A stretch of 64,000 nucleotides of DNA from the NCBI RefSeq assembly GCF_003600895.1, contig NZ_QYRP01000002.1, positions 2,542,001 through 2,606,000 of the forward strand, written 5' to 3'. A program made the position numbers and the translations under genes. This stretch comes from Nocardioides cavernaquae. Its GTDB lineage: Bacteria; Actinomycetota; Actinomycetes; Propionibacteriales; Nocardioidaceae. Within the stretch, counting starts at the first letter, position 1; every line of letters starts with the position of its first letter. The notes below the pieces were generated by a model. The model was not told the DNA's origin. It searched no databases and worked only from the letters and a program-made list of their open reading frames with translations. This document shows, piece after piece, positions 26,572-37,092 of this stretch.

Positions 26572-27317
26572 GTCGAACCACCGCCGACGTTGGCGAGCGC
26601 GGAGGCGATGCGGCGGGCGGTGAACTCCGCAGCACGCTCGGCCACCTCCTCGGGCGTGCAGAAGGCGACGTCGCGGATCTCGCGCTCCTGCATCACGACC
26701 TCCTCGAGCACCGAGGTGTCGCGGACGCCTCCGTCGAAGACCAGGCAGAGCGCGTCGTCCCAGCCACCCCACGGGGGAAGCCAGTCGGTGAGCAGGAGCG
26801 GGCCGGGCTCGACGGTCAGGCCGAGCTCTTCCTCGGCTTCGCGGACTGCGGCGAGCTGGGGCGACTCGCCCACCTCGACGACGCCGCCGGGAAGGTCCCA
26901 GTCCTTCTTGTAGGTCATCTGGCACAGCAGCACGCGACCAGAGGTGTCGCGGATCAGCACCTGGCCGATGGCGCGCTTGCGCGGCAGGAACGAGTTGAGG
27001 AGCGCCCGGAAGCCCGCGGGCTCGTGCACCGGTGCATCCGAGGCGAGCCGCGCGAAGACGATGCGGTCCGCTCCCTCGACGTACCCCCGGAGAGTGCCCT
27101 CGCGGTGCAGGCCGGACCAGGTCGCCACGCGCTGGCCGACCTCGTCGGCAGGGTCGATCAGGACCTCGACGCGACCATGGCTGGCCAACGCCTGCTGGAC
27201 CGCGTCCGACACCGTGCCGACGGCGTCCAGGAAGCCGCGCTCCTGGACCTGGAGCGCCCACGAGATCCGGGAAATGCCCTCGGCGATCGTGGTCGAGGTG
27301 ACGGGCTGGTCGGGCAC
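26550..27317 (-). CDS. Nudix hydrolase with extra N-terminal domain
   Basis: A 255-residue protein. The C-terminal half is a Nudix domain with an intact Nudix box, beginning GGVVEVGESPQLAAVREAEE and completed by ELGL (GX5EX7REUXEEXGU satisfied). The N-terminal 110 residues (ISRISWALQVQERGFLDAVG, then AGFRALLNSFLPRKRAIGQV) form a domain I do not recognise. GTG start with TAGGGT 6 bases upstream on the minus strand (leaderless). Substrate unknown. Confidence 0.83.
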   Translation of the reverse strand: MPDQPVTSTTIAEGISRISWALQVQERGFLDAVGTVSDAVQQALASHGRVEVLIDPADEVGQRVATWSGLHREGTLRGYVEGADRIVFARLASDAPVHEPAGFRALLNSFLPRKRAIGQVLIRDTSGRVLLCQMTYKKDWDLPGGVVEVGESPQLAAVREAEEELGLTVEPGPLLLTDWLPPWGGWDDALCLVFDGGVRDTSVLEEVVMQEREIRDVAFCTPEEVAERAAEFTARRIASALANVGGGSTYTESGS

Positions 27318-27363
27318 GGCACCACCCTAAGGGGTGGCTGTCCGCCCGGGCTGTCGCGACCCG

Positions 27364-28266
27364 TCAGCTGGCGTTCGTGCCCAGGTAGCGAACCCGCACG
27401 TCGATTGACGCGGTCTGGCTCGCACCGACGTTGTGGTTGCTGAAGAGCTTGATGTACTGCCCGACGTTGCAGGTCACGATGGCGCTGAGCTGCTGGCCCT
27501 GGGGCGTCGTGAAGCTCTGCACCTGTGCGTCGTCGACCCGATGGCTCTCCGAGGGCTGGGAGAACTCCGTCGCGTCGACGAGGTGGAAGACGCCGAGGGT
27601 GGTCGTGGCGCGCCCCGTGCTGCTGATGGTGCCGAACTGCCAGGTCACGGTCGCATCCACGAGCCACTGGCCGGACTGCGTGCAGGCGATCCGCGTGTTC
27701 TGAGCCGGGTCGAACATGCCCGCGGAGTAGTTGTACGGGTTGGTGAAGCTCCACACCGTGAACGGCGCGGAGTTGCTGATCGACTGCCCGCTGCTGTTGC
27801 GGAAGTAGCCGGCGGGCATGCTCGTCCCGCCTGCAGGTCCCGTCGGTCCGGTGGCGCCGCTGGGACCAGCCGGTCCGCTGGGTCCCGTTGCTCCTTGCGC
27901 TGCGAGGAGACCCCAGTACGCCGAACCGCTGGCCGGGGTGCGGCCCGTCGAGGGAACCTTCGCCAGCCACGACGACCCGGCGTACGTCACCACGTCGAGC
28001 GCGGCGAACGGGGTGCCTGCAGCCCACGCTCCCCGGTAGCGGTAGCCCTTGCTCCAGCTGATCGTGCGCTCACCGCTCTTGCACCGCTTGCCCGCCTGGT
28101 GGTCGATGATCCGGACCGCCGCGGTGCTCTTGTTCACGCACGCAGTGATCTGGCCCGAGGTCGTCGAGGGGATCGCCGCGAAGGCGACAGCGCCACCGAC
28201 CAGGGTGGCCACCGAGGCCCCGGCGATGAACCCGGGCAGGTGCCGACGGATGAGCGGAGCTGCCAC
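27364..28266 (-). CDS. Secreted protein with CBM5/12-like, collagen-like and C1q-like parts
   Basis: A 300-residue exported protein. A signal or anchor helix (residues 10-31) is followed by a Cys-containing segment (ITACVNKS...GKRCKSGE). Residues about 76-121 form a small Trp/Tyr-rich module (YRGAWAAGTPFAALDVVTYAG) like chitin-binding CBM5/12. Residues 125-146 are seven G-X-Y collagen triplets, and the rest is a beta-rich C1q/TNF-like domain. A trimeric surface or secreted adhesin is inferred. It stands alone between the Nudix and glgB genes. Confidence 0.8.
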   Translation of the reverse strand: MAAPLIRRHLPGFIAGASVATLVGGAVAFAAIPSTTSGQITACVNKSTAAVRIIDHQAGKRCKSGERTISWSKGYRYRGAWAAGTPFAALDVVTYAGSSWLAKVPSTGRTPASGSAYWGLLAAQGATGPSGPAGPSGATGPTGPAGGTSMPAGYFRNSSGQSISNSAPFTVWSFTNPYNYSAGMFDPAQNTRIACTQSGQWLVDATVTWQFGTISSTGRATTTLGVFHLVDATEFSQPSESHRVDDAQVQSFTTPQGQQLSAIVTCNVGQYIKLFSNHNVGASQTASIDVRVRYLGTNAS

Positions 28267-28358
28267 GGAGGACCTCCCGGAGGATGGGTACTTCCCTCAG
28301 CGAAGCACCCACGGATGGCTCGTGTCCGGCGTTTGCCCGAAGTGGCTCTCTTGCGGAG

Positions 28359-30215
28359 CTAGCTGCGACGCAGCCACACCGTCGCGAGGGGAGGCACGTT
28401 GATCTCGGCCGACGCGGGCTGGCCGCTCCACGGGATCTCCTCGGCAACGACACTGCCCAGATTGCCCACGCCGGAGCCGGTGTAGTCACCGGCATCGGTG
28501 TTGAGCACCTCGTCCCAGGTGCCGGTGGCGGGCAGGCCGATCCGGAACCCGATGTGGGGCACCGCGCTGAAGTTGCTGACGCAGACCAGGTCGGGTGACT
28601 CACCACCGCGCCGGATGAACGAGAAGAGCGAGCGGCCGGCGTCGTTGGCGTCGATCCAGGTGAAGGCCTCGGGGTCGGCATCCGCGGCCCAGAGCGCGGG
28701 GGTGTCGCGGTAGACGCCGTTGAGGTCACGCACCAGGGACAGGAGTGCCTTGTGCTCGGGGTTGTCGAGCAGCCACCAGTCGAGCTCGCGGGCCTCGGCC
28801 CACTCGGACTCCTGGCCGAACTCGCAGCCCATGAAGAGCAGCTGCTTGCCGGGGTGCGCCCACATGTAGCCGTAGTAGGCACGGAGGTTGGCCAGCTCGC
28901 GCCAGCGGTCGCCGGGCATCTTGCGCAGCAGGGAGCCCTTGCCGTGCACGACCTCGTCGTGGGACAGGGGAAGCACATAGCGCTCCGACCAGGCGTAGGC
29001 GAACGTGAAGGCCATCTCGCCGTGGTGCCAGGAGCGGTGGACCGGATCGCGCTGGATGTAGCCGAGCGAGTCGTGCATCCAGCCCATGTTCCACTTCAGG
29101 TCGAAGCCCAGGCCGCCCCACTCGGTCGGCCGGGTCACACCCTCCCACGCGGTCGACTCCTCGGCGATGACCATCGCGCCCGGCACGGTGCGGTGCACGG
29201 AGTCGTTGAGCTCGCGCAGGAAGTCGACGGCCTCGAGGTTCTCCCGTCCGCCGTGGACGTTGGGTGTCCACTGCCCCGGCTCGCGGGAGTAGTCGAGGTA
29301 GAGCATCGAGGCGACCGCGTCGACGCGCAGGCCGTCGATGTGGAACTCCTCGATCCAGTAGAGCGCGTTGGCGACGAGGAAGTTGCGCACCTCGGGGCGG
29401 CCGAAGTCGAAGACCAGCGTGCCCCAGTCGGGGTGCTCGCCGAGGAACGGGTCCGGGTGCTCGTAGACCGGCTCGCCGTCGAAGCGGGCCAGCGCGAACT
29501 CGTCCTTCGGGAAGTGGGCCGGCACCCAGTCCAGGATCACGCCGATCCCGGCCTGGTGCAGCGTGTCGATCAGGTGGCGCAGGTCGTCGGGGGAGCCGAG
29601 GCGTGAGGTGGGCGCGTAGTAGCCCGTGACCTGGTAGCCCCACGACCCGCCGTACGGGTGCTCCATGACCGGCAGGAACTCGACGTGGGTGAACCCCGCG
29701 TCGACGACGTACGCCGTGAGCTGGTCGGCGAGCTCGCGGTAGGAGAGACCCGCGCGCCACGAGGAGAGGTGCACCTCGTAGACCGACATCGGGCGCGTCG
29801 CGGGGTCATGCGCCCGGCCGGCGAGCCACTCCTTGTCGCCCCACTTGTAGCTGGACTCGGTGACCACCGAGGCGGTCAGCGGAGGGATCTCGGCGGCCCG
29901 GGCGAGCGGGTCTGCCTTGTCGCGCCAGACGTCGTCACGACCGCGCAGGTGGAACTTGTAACGCGCGCCGGCGACGACGTCCGGGACGAAGAGCTCCCAG
30001 ACGGCCGAGCCGCGGGAGTGAAGGCGGTGGCCCTCGCCGCGCCAGTTGTTGAAGTCACCGATGACCTCGACCTCGAGCGCGTTGGGCGCCCACACCCGGA
30101 ACATCGTGCCCACCGGATCGTGCTGCGGTTGCGCACCGAGCACGCGCCAGAGCTGCTCGTGCCGTCCCTCCGCAATCAGGTGGAGGTCGAGCTCGCCGAG
30201 CGTGGTGGAGGTCAT
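28359..30215 (-). CDS. glgB: 1,4-alpha-glucan branching enzyme
   Basis: A 618-residue GH13 branching enzyme that introduces alpha-1,6 branches. A CBM48 domain ([21 protein letters not shown]) precedes the catalytic barrel with the nucleophile Asp in [11 protein letters not shown], the acid/base Glu in VIAEEST and the transition-state His-Asp in [13 protein letters not shown]. It is about 110 residues shorter than the usual 730-residue form and lacks the N1 domain. Last gene of the GlgE-pathway operon. Confidence 0.95.
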   Translation of the reverse strand: MTSTTLGELDLHLIAEGRHEQLWRVLGAQPQHDPVGTMFRVWAPNALEVEVIGDFNNWRGEGHRLHSRGSAVWELFVPDVVAGARYKFHLRGRDDVWRDKADPLARAAEIPPLTASVVTESSYKWGDKEWLAGRAHDPATRPMSVYEVHLSSWRAGLSYRELADQLTAYVVDAGFTHVEFLPVMEHPYGGSWGYQVTGYYAPTSRLGSPDDLRHLIDTLHQAGIGVILDWVPAHFPKDEFALARFDGEPVYEHPDPFLGEHPDWGTLVFDFGRPEVRNFLVANALYWIEEFHIDGLRVDAVASMLYLDYSREPGQWTPNVHGGRENLEAVDFLRELNDSVHRTVPGAMVIAEESTAWEGVTRPTEWGGLGFDLKWNMGWMHDSLGYIQRDPVHRSWHHGEMAFTFAYAWSERYVLPLSHDEVVHGKGSLLRKMPGDRWRELANLRAYYGYMWAHPGKQLLFMGCEFGQESEWAEARELDWWLLDNPEHKALLSLVRDLNGVYRDTPALWAADADPEAFTWIDANDAGRSLFSFIRRGGESPDLVCVSNFSAVPHIGFRIGLPATGTWDEVLNTDAGDYTGSGVGNLGSVVAEEIPWSGQPASAEINVPPLATVWLRRS

Positions 30216-30239
30216 CGGTCACCCATCATTCTTCGTGGA

Positions 30240-30818
30240 TCATTCGTCGTCGATCGCCTTCTCGGCGATCTCGGCCTGCAGCGACCGGAGCTTGCGGATC
30301 TTGCGCTTGTCGTTCCAGCGGAGCAGGCCCCACCAGGTGAGCATCAGGAAGACCAGGCCGGCCACGACGGCGCCCGAGGCGGTCGCGTTGCGGAACCCAG
30401 GCCCATTGACATCGAGGATGCGCTCGCCGGCGTGCGCGCCGTCGCCGGAGCCGAGCACGATCCCGAGTGTGAGCAAGTTGGGGAGCGCGAGCACTGCTGC
30501 GATCAGGAGGATGAAGAGCCGGAGTCCCAGCTTGAAGCCGCGCAGCGCCTGCCTCGCGATCACGAGCGGGATCAGCGTGCAGAAGAAGCCGAAGCCGAGG
30601 CCGTAGAGCGTGCCGACGGTCATCCTTCCGTCGATGCGGTCACCGAGGTACTGCGCCCACTCGCGGGGCACGATGGCCACGGCGAGGACCCCAGCCAGTA
30701 GCGCCAGCAAGGCGAGGAAGACCAACAGTCCGAAGCGGACCATCCAGGACTTCGCTGAGGTCTTCCGCTTCGGGGACGCGGCAGGGTTGGTGGTGGTCCC
30801 GAGGGTGTCGTCGTTCAT
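30240..30818 (-). CDS. Four-helix membrane protein inside the glgE operon
   Basis: A 192-residue protein with four predicted membrane helices (about 27-50, 68-90, 96-122, 148-168), a Ser/Thr/Lys-rich N-terminus and a charged C-terminal tail (WNDKRKIRKLRSLQAEIAEKAIDDE). No family recognised. The ATG at 30818 is 4 bases after the mak stop; an in-frame TTG at 30833 would overlap mak. It lies between mak and glgB, so it is co-transcribed with alpha-glucan genes. Confidence 0.8.
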   Translation of the reverse strand: MNDDTLGTTTNPAASPKRKTSAKSWMVRFGLLVFLALLALLAGVLAVAIVPREWAQYLGDRIDGRMTVGTLYGLGFGFFCTLIPLVIARQALRGFKLGLRLFILLIAAVLALPNLLTLGIVLGSGDGAHAGERILDVNGPGFRNATASGAVVAGLVFLMLTWWGLLRWNDKRKIRKLRSLQAEIAEKAIDDE

Positions 30819-30822
30819 GGCG

Positions 30823-32288
30823 TCACTCTGCAACAGCCGGGGGTGCTCCGCCAGCGAGGCGCGCCACCGCCGACAGGGGGATCATCACCCAGCCGGGGCG
30901 GTTGCGGGCTTCGTAGACGCACTCGTAGACCGCCTTGTCCGCCTCGAAGGCCGCAAGAAGGACTCGCTCGGCAGCGGTCACCTCACGCCCGGCGTACGCC
31001 GCCACGAAGGCGTCCCTGTTGCGCTCCGACCACTCGTCGGCACGGTGCAGCCGTTGCTCGACGACGTCGCTCTCGGCGCGAGGGTCGGAGTCGAACTCGC
31101 GGTGGACGACCTGCGCGGCGTAGTCGAAGGAGCGGAGCATGCCGGCGACGTCGCGCCACACCGATTCGGGAAGCAGGCGGTCGGCCAGCGGCCGGGCGGG
31201 TTCGCCCTCGAAGTCGACGAGCTTCCAGCCCTTGACGGTCCGCAGGGTCTGGCCGAGGTGGAGGTCGCCGTGGATGCGCTGGACGGTCAGGCCCTCGAGC
31301 CCGGCGACGGCGGCGAAGAGTGGCCGCAGCTGCTCCGCGTACGCCGCCAGCTCGGGGAGGACGTCCACGGCGGCGTCGAGACGTGCCGTCATGCCGTCGG
31401 CCACCTGCTGGAGGGCGGCCTGGTCGAGCTGCTCGGTGGGGAACTCCTCGGCGAGGACGACATGCGTCTCGGCGAGGGCGATGCCCAGTCGGGCCGACTC
31501 GCCGGCAAAGTCGCCGCCCACCTCGTCGGCATGCAGATCGGCCTCGGCGAACAGGTTGCGCACACTCGCCCGGGCGAGCTCCCACCCGTCGCTCGCGGTC
31601 CGCAGGAACTGTTGCAGCATCGCCAGCTGGATCACGGATCCGCCGGATCCCTCCGGGGCTTCGCCGGTGACGTCGAGCCATCCGTAGAGGGCGGCGACGT
31701 GGTCGCACCCGGCGCGCGTGAGCACGTCGTGGACCTGGATGTCCGGGTTCACCCCCGGGGTGACCTTGCGGAAGACCTTCATCAGCGCCTGCTCGCCGAA
31801 CACCACCGATGAGTTCGACTGCTCCGCTGAGAGCATCGCGGCCTGCGCGGTCAGGTCGAGCTCCTCGTCCGCGGAGCGGTGGAAGAGCAGGCCGTCGGCG
31901 GCCGTACCAGCGGTCGGCTCAGCGGTCGGGGCGCTCCCGAACGCCCGGAGCCACAGTGCCATCGCCTCGCGGTCGTGCACGGCGTCGTAGACGTGCAGGT
32001 CGTCCCAGCGGCCCACGAAGGCGTGCTCGAGGCGCTCCTCTGGCTCACGACGCAGGGACAGCGGCACCTGGTAGAGCTCGACCCCTCCGACGCCGTCGTC
32101 GTAGGTGACGCTCACCAGCTCGACGACGACCTGAGCGCCTCCGTCGCCGCCGAGCTCGCCGGCACGGCGTGCGCCGGTGACGCGGAAGGGGCGTCCCTTC
32201 CCCCCGAACCAGCGCGCGGTCCCGATGAACCGCTCGAGATCCGGGTGGAAGTCAGCAGGGATGGGGGGCAGCGTGGTTGCGGGGTTGG

Positions 32289-32292
<4 letters not shown>
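30823..32292 (-). CDS. mak: Maltokinase (Pep2)
   Basis: A 489-residue maltokinase: an N-terminal cap domain (FIGTARWFGGKGRPFRVTGA) followed by an aminoglycoside-phosphotransferase-like kinase domain with the catalytic loop IHGDLHLGQTL and the metal site LVDFEGEPARP. It phosphorylates maltose to alpha-maltose-1-phosphate, the donor for GlgE. GTG start at 32292 overlapping the treS stop (GTGA). The TreS-Mak pairing is the classical GlgE pathway module. Confidence 0.95.
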
Positions 32293-33997
<1,705 letters not shown>

Positions 33998-34001
<4 letters not shown>

Positions 34002-35992
34002 GCGGGGCTCCTGACGGTGAGAACGTGGGCGGGCTCGTCGCGCGGGTCGAGCCGGACGTAGTTGCTGGCCGACCAGGTCCAGTCCTGGCCGCTGATCTCG
34101 TCATGCACCTGGAAGACATCCGGAAGGCCGAGGGCCGCGGGGTCCAGGTGGACCAGCGTCTCGTGGGTTGCATGGGGGTCGACATTCACCACGACGATCA
34201 CCGTAGACCGGCCCTGGTCAGTGACCGCGGACTTGGAGAACGCCAACACCTGCTCGTCGTCGGTGTGGTGCACGCGCAGGTTGCGCAGCTGCTGGAGGGC
34301 CGGGTTGGCCCGCCGGATCTCGTTCAGCCGCGTGAGGTACGGCGCCAGCGAGCGGCCCTCGGCCGCCGCGGCGTCCCAGTCGCGGATCCGGACCTGGTAC
34401 TTCTCGGAGTCGGCGTACTCCTCCGAGCCGGGCTTCACCGCGACGTGCTCGAACAGCTCGTAGCCGGCGTAGACACCCCAGCTCGGGCTGCCCGTGGCGG
34501 CGAGCACGGCGCGGATCTTGAACGCCGCCGGACCGCCGTACTGGAGCGAGGCGTGCAGGATGTCGGGGGTGTTCACGAAGAAGTTCGGCCGCATCAGGTG
34601 CGCGGACGAGTGGGCCACCTCCGCGAAGTAGGCCTCCAGCTCGCGCCGCGTCGTGCGCCACGTGAAGTAGGTGTAGGACTGGTGGAAGCCGACCGAGCCG
34701 AGAGCGTGCATCATCGCCGGGCGGGTGAACGCCTCGGACAGGAAGATGACACCCGGATCGATCCCCCGGATCTCGGCGAGCAGTCGCTCCCAGAAGGCGA
34801 CCGGCTTCGTGTGCGGGTTGTCGACGCGGAAGACTCGCACCCCGTGTTGCATCCAGTGGCGGACCACCCGGAGCACCTCGTGGTAGATCCCGTCCGGGTC
34901 GTTGTCGAAGTTGACCGGGTAGATGTCCTGGTACTTCTTCGGCGGGTTCTCGGCATAGGCGATCGTGCCGTCGGCGCGCGTCGTGAACCACTCCGGGTGC
35001 TCCGCCACCCACGGATGGTCGGGCGCGGCCTGGAGCGCCAGGTCGAGCGCGACCTCCAGACCCAGCTCGGTGGCCCGGGCGACGAAGGCGTCGAAGTCGT
35101 CGATCGTGCCGAGGTCGGGGTGCACGGCGTCGTGGCCGCCGTCGCGCGAGCCGATCGCCCACGGGGAGCCCGGGTCCCCGGGCTTGGCGTTGGTCGCGCC
35201 GCCGGGCTCCTCGGCTGTGTTGGGGCCCTTGCGGTTGACCTCGCCGATCGGGTGGATGGGCGGCAGGTAGAGGACGTCGAAGCCCATGGCGGCAACGGCG
35301 TCGAGACGCTTGGTCGCGGTCTCGAAGGTGCCGCTGACCACTTCGCCGCTGTCCGGGTCGACGTAGGCACCTTCGGAGCGCGGGAAGAACTCGTACCAGC
35401 TGCCGACCAGGGCGAGCCGCCGATCGGCGTACGCCGCGAAGGGGCCCTCGATGCTCACGAGGTCGCGGACGGGATGCCGCGTCAGCAGGTCGGTCAGCTC
35501 GTCGGAGAGCAGCACCGCCAACCGGTCTCCGGTCTCGGCGCGACCGGGGCGCTCGGCGGCCTTGACCGCCCTGGTGAGCACGCCTCGGTCGCCACGCTTC
35601 AGCCCGTCGCGGTCCACGCGGGCGAGCAGGAGGGCAGCCTCGGCGAACATCAGGTCGACGTCGATGCCGGCGGGCACCTTGATCCCGGCCGCGTGCTTCC
35701 ACGTCGACCACGGGTCCGACCAGGCGTGGATCTCGAAGGTCCAGGGGCCCTCGGCGTCGGGTGTCAGCCACGCCTCGTAACGGTCGACGGCGCCTGCGAC
35801 GGGCGCCATGCGGAGCGGACTCCGTCGTGCGCCGTCGGGGTCTGTCGCGACGACCTCGGCTGCGAGCTTGTCGTGCCCCTCACGAAAGACGGTGGCGCGC
35901 ACGGGGAAGGGTTCGCCGACCGTGGCCTTGGCAGGGCGGCGACCGAGGTCCACCACGGGGAAGACGTCCATGACAGGGATGCGACCGACCAT
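33998..35992 (-). CDS. glgE: Alpha-1,4-glucan:maltose-1-phosphate maltosyltransferase
   Basis: A 664-residue GH13_3 enzyme that extends alpha-glucan with maltose-1-phosphate. N-terminal beta-domains (PFPVRATVFREGHDK) lead to the barrel with LPPIHPIGEVNRKGPN, the nucleophile Asp in VFRVDNPHTKP and the Glu in FLSEAFTRPAMM, all diagnostic for GlgE. TAGGGT sits 6 bases before the ATG (leaderless). First gene of the operon glgE-treS-mak-(membrane protein)-glgB. Confidence 0.96.
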
Positions 35993-36035
35993 GAGCCAAC
36001 CCTAGGGGTGCCTGTGGGTTACTTCACAGTCGCTT

Positions 36036-36049
36036 CGCAAACGTTTTCT
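36036..36049. promoter_or_regulatory. LacI-family-like operator upstream of glgE
   Basis: CGCAAACGTTTTCT fits the LacI-type pattern TGNAANCGNTTNCA at 8 of its 10 fixed positions. It lies about 44 bases upstream of the glgE start, just outside the -10 hexamer at 35999-36004. A sugar-responsive LacI-family repressor of the alpha-glucan operon is plausible. Confidence 0.35.
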
Positions 36050-36181
36050 CTCGCGAGGCAGGGATCACGGAGGCGGCAGGATGAAATCTCTGCCGATTCG
36101 CGTCATGATGGGGTGGTTGCACCGTTTCGTCGGTGGAAGCCGACGAGACGCTCTCGGGAAATAGAAGTGGAGATCAGCCAG

Positions 36182-36373
36182 ATGGACGCGCTTTTGCTGC
36201 TCCTGTGCATCACGGGCATTGCGGCTCTGTGTGTCGGCCACATGCTGCGCAACCGCCAGGTCCACGCGGAGCACTGGCTCTGGAAGAAGCAGCGGCTCAC
36301 CCGCGCGCGCTTCCTGCTCCACGGCGGCGGCGCTGTGAGCACCCTGAGTGCCCTCGCGCTCTTCATGAGCTGA
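36182..36373 (+). CDS. Possible small two-helix membrane protein
   Basis: A 63-residue ORF, MDALLLLLCITGIAALCVGH then a basic stretch (RNRQVHAEHWLWKKQRLTRARF) and a second weakly hydrophobic C-terminal helix. A GGAGA at about 36171 precedes the ATG. It is convergent with the ion-channel gene, with a terminator-like hairpin at its end. No family recognised. The opposite strand ORF in the same place has no protein-like composition. Confidence 0.5.
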   Translation: MDALLLLLCITGIAALCVGHMLRNRQVHAEHWLWKKQRLTRARFLLHGGGAVSTLSALALFMS

Positions 36374-36405
36374 CCCCTGCGTCTTCAGGGCCGGCGAAGG
36401 GTCAG
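36370..36405. terminator. Hairpin between convergent small gene and ion channel
   Basis: CTGACCC (36370-36376) and GGGTCAG (36399-36405) pair, and an inner CCTG/CAGG forms a second short stem. It overlaps the end of the ion-channel gene. Weak evidence for a bidirectional terminator. Confidence 0.35.
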
Positions 36406-37056
36406 CGCGGTGACCCGTGCGACCACCATCGCCAGATAGAGCATCCCCGCGATCTGCTCGAGCATCACGAACGACCGCGCGTGCGGCGTCACCGGCACGA
36501 TGTCGGAGAGTCCTGTGCTGCTCAGGGTCGTGACCGACAGGAACAGCAGGTCCATCCAGCTCCGCGGGTCGCCCGCGTCGACGGCAGCGATGAACGAATC
36601 CGGCCACACGATCTGCACCGCGGCGTACAGGTAGGCGAAGGCCCACGCGAGCACGGTGAAGGTCGCACCCGTTGCCCACAGCTCGTCGGTCGTGGCGACG
36701 TCGTCGGCGAACATGTACCGCACCAGGGCGTAGGTCGTGTAGACGTAGAACGCGCTGTGGAAGAGCGCTGAGACGAGCACGACGGTCTCGTTGCCCGGCA
36801 CGAAGCCCTCGGCAACGGTGAGGACCACGACGGGCAGGCCGAGCAGCACCGCCAGCCACGTGAGCGCCGGGGTCAGCCGCACCGCCCGGACGGCGAGGGT
36901 CAGCACCAGCAGCCCGAACACCCCGAAGACGGCCCTGCCCACCGGCTGGTCGCCGAGGAAGGGGTAGGCGACGATGCCGAGGAGCTGGACGAGCAGCAGC
37001 ACGGCAGACGGGTGGCGACGGCCCAGGTCGATGGTGTGGGAGAGCGGCGAGGTCAC
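36385..37056 (-). CDS. Ion-channel-like membrane protein with altered selectivity filter
   Basis: A 223-residue multi-helix membrane protein whose last third reads like a two-helix channel pore: SVTTLSSTGLSDIVPVTPHA followed by RSFVMLEQIAGMLYLAMVVA. In K+ channels the filter is TVGYGD; here the aligned residues are STGLSD (180-185), so potassium selectivity is doubtful. It could be a channel of different selectivity or a sensor. Lies between glgX and the small gene. Confidence 0.75.
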   Translation of the reverse strand: MTSPLSHTIDLGRRHPSAVLLLVQLLGIVAYPFLGDQPVGRAVFGVFGLLVLTLAVRAVRLTPALTWLAVLLGLPVVVLTVAEGFVPGNETVVLVSALFHSAFYVYTTYALVRYMFADDVATTDELWATGATFTVLAWAFAYLYAAVQIVWPDSFIAAVDAGDPRSWMDLLFLSVTTLSSTGLSDIVPVTPHARSFVMLEQIAGMLYLAMVVARVTALTLRRP

Positions 37057-37092
37057 GGTGCCACCGTAGTCATCGGGCAGCCCGACAACGGC

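Noticed and set aside
27322..27337. CCACCC-TAAG-GGGTGG hairpin as terminator of the collagen-like gene
   Set aside because: It overlaps the leaderless-type -10 hexamer of the Nudix gene at 27324-27329, so the dyad may be coincidental; not listed as a feature.
36103..36366. Minus-strand ORF of 87 codons
   Set aside because: Composition is Arg/Ser/Trp-rich without pattern, and the plus-strand ORF in the same place has a more protein-like membrane profile.
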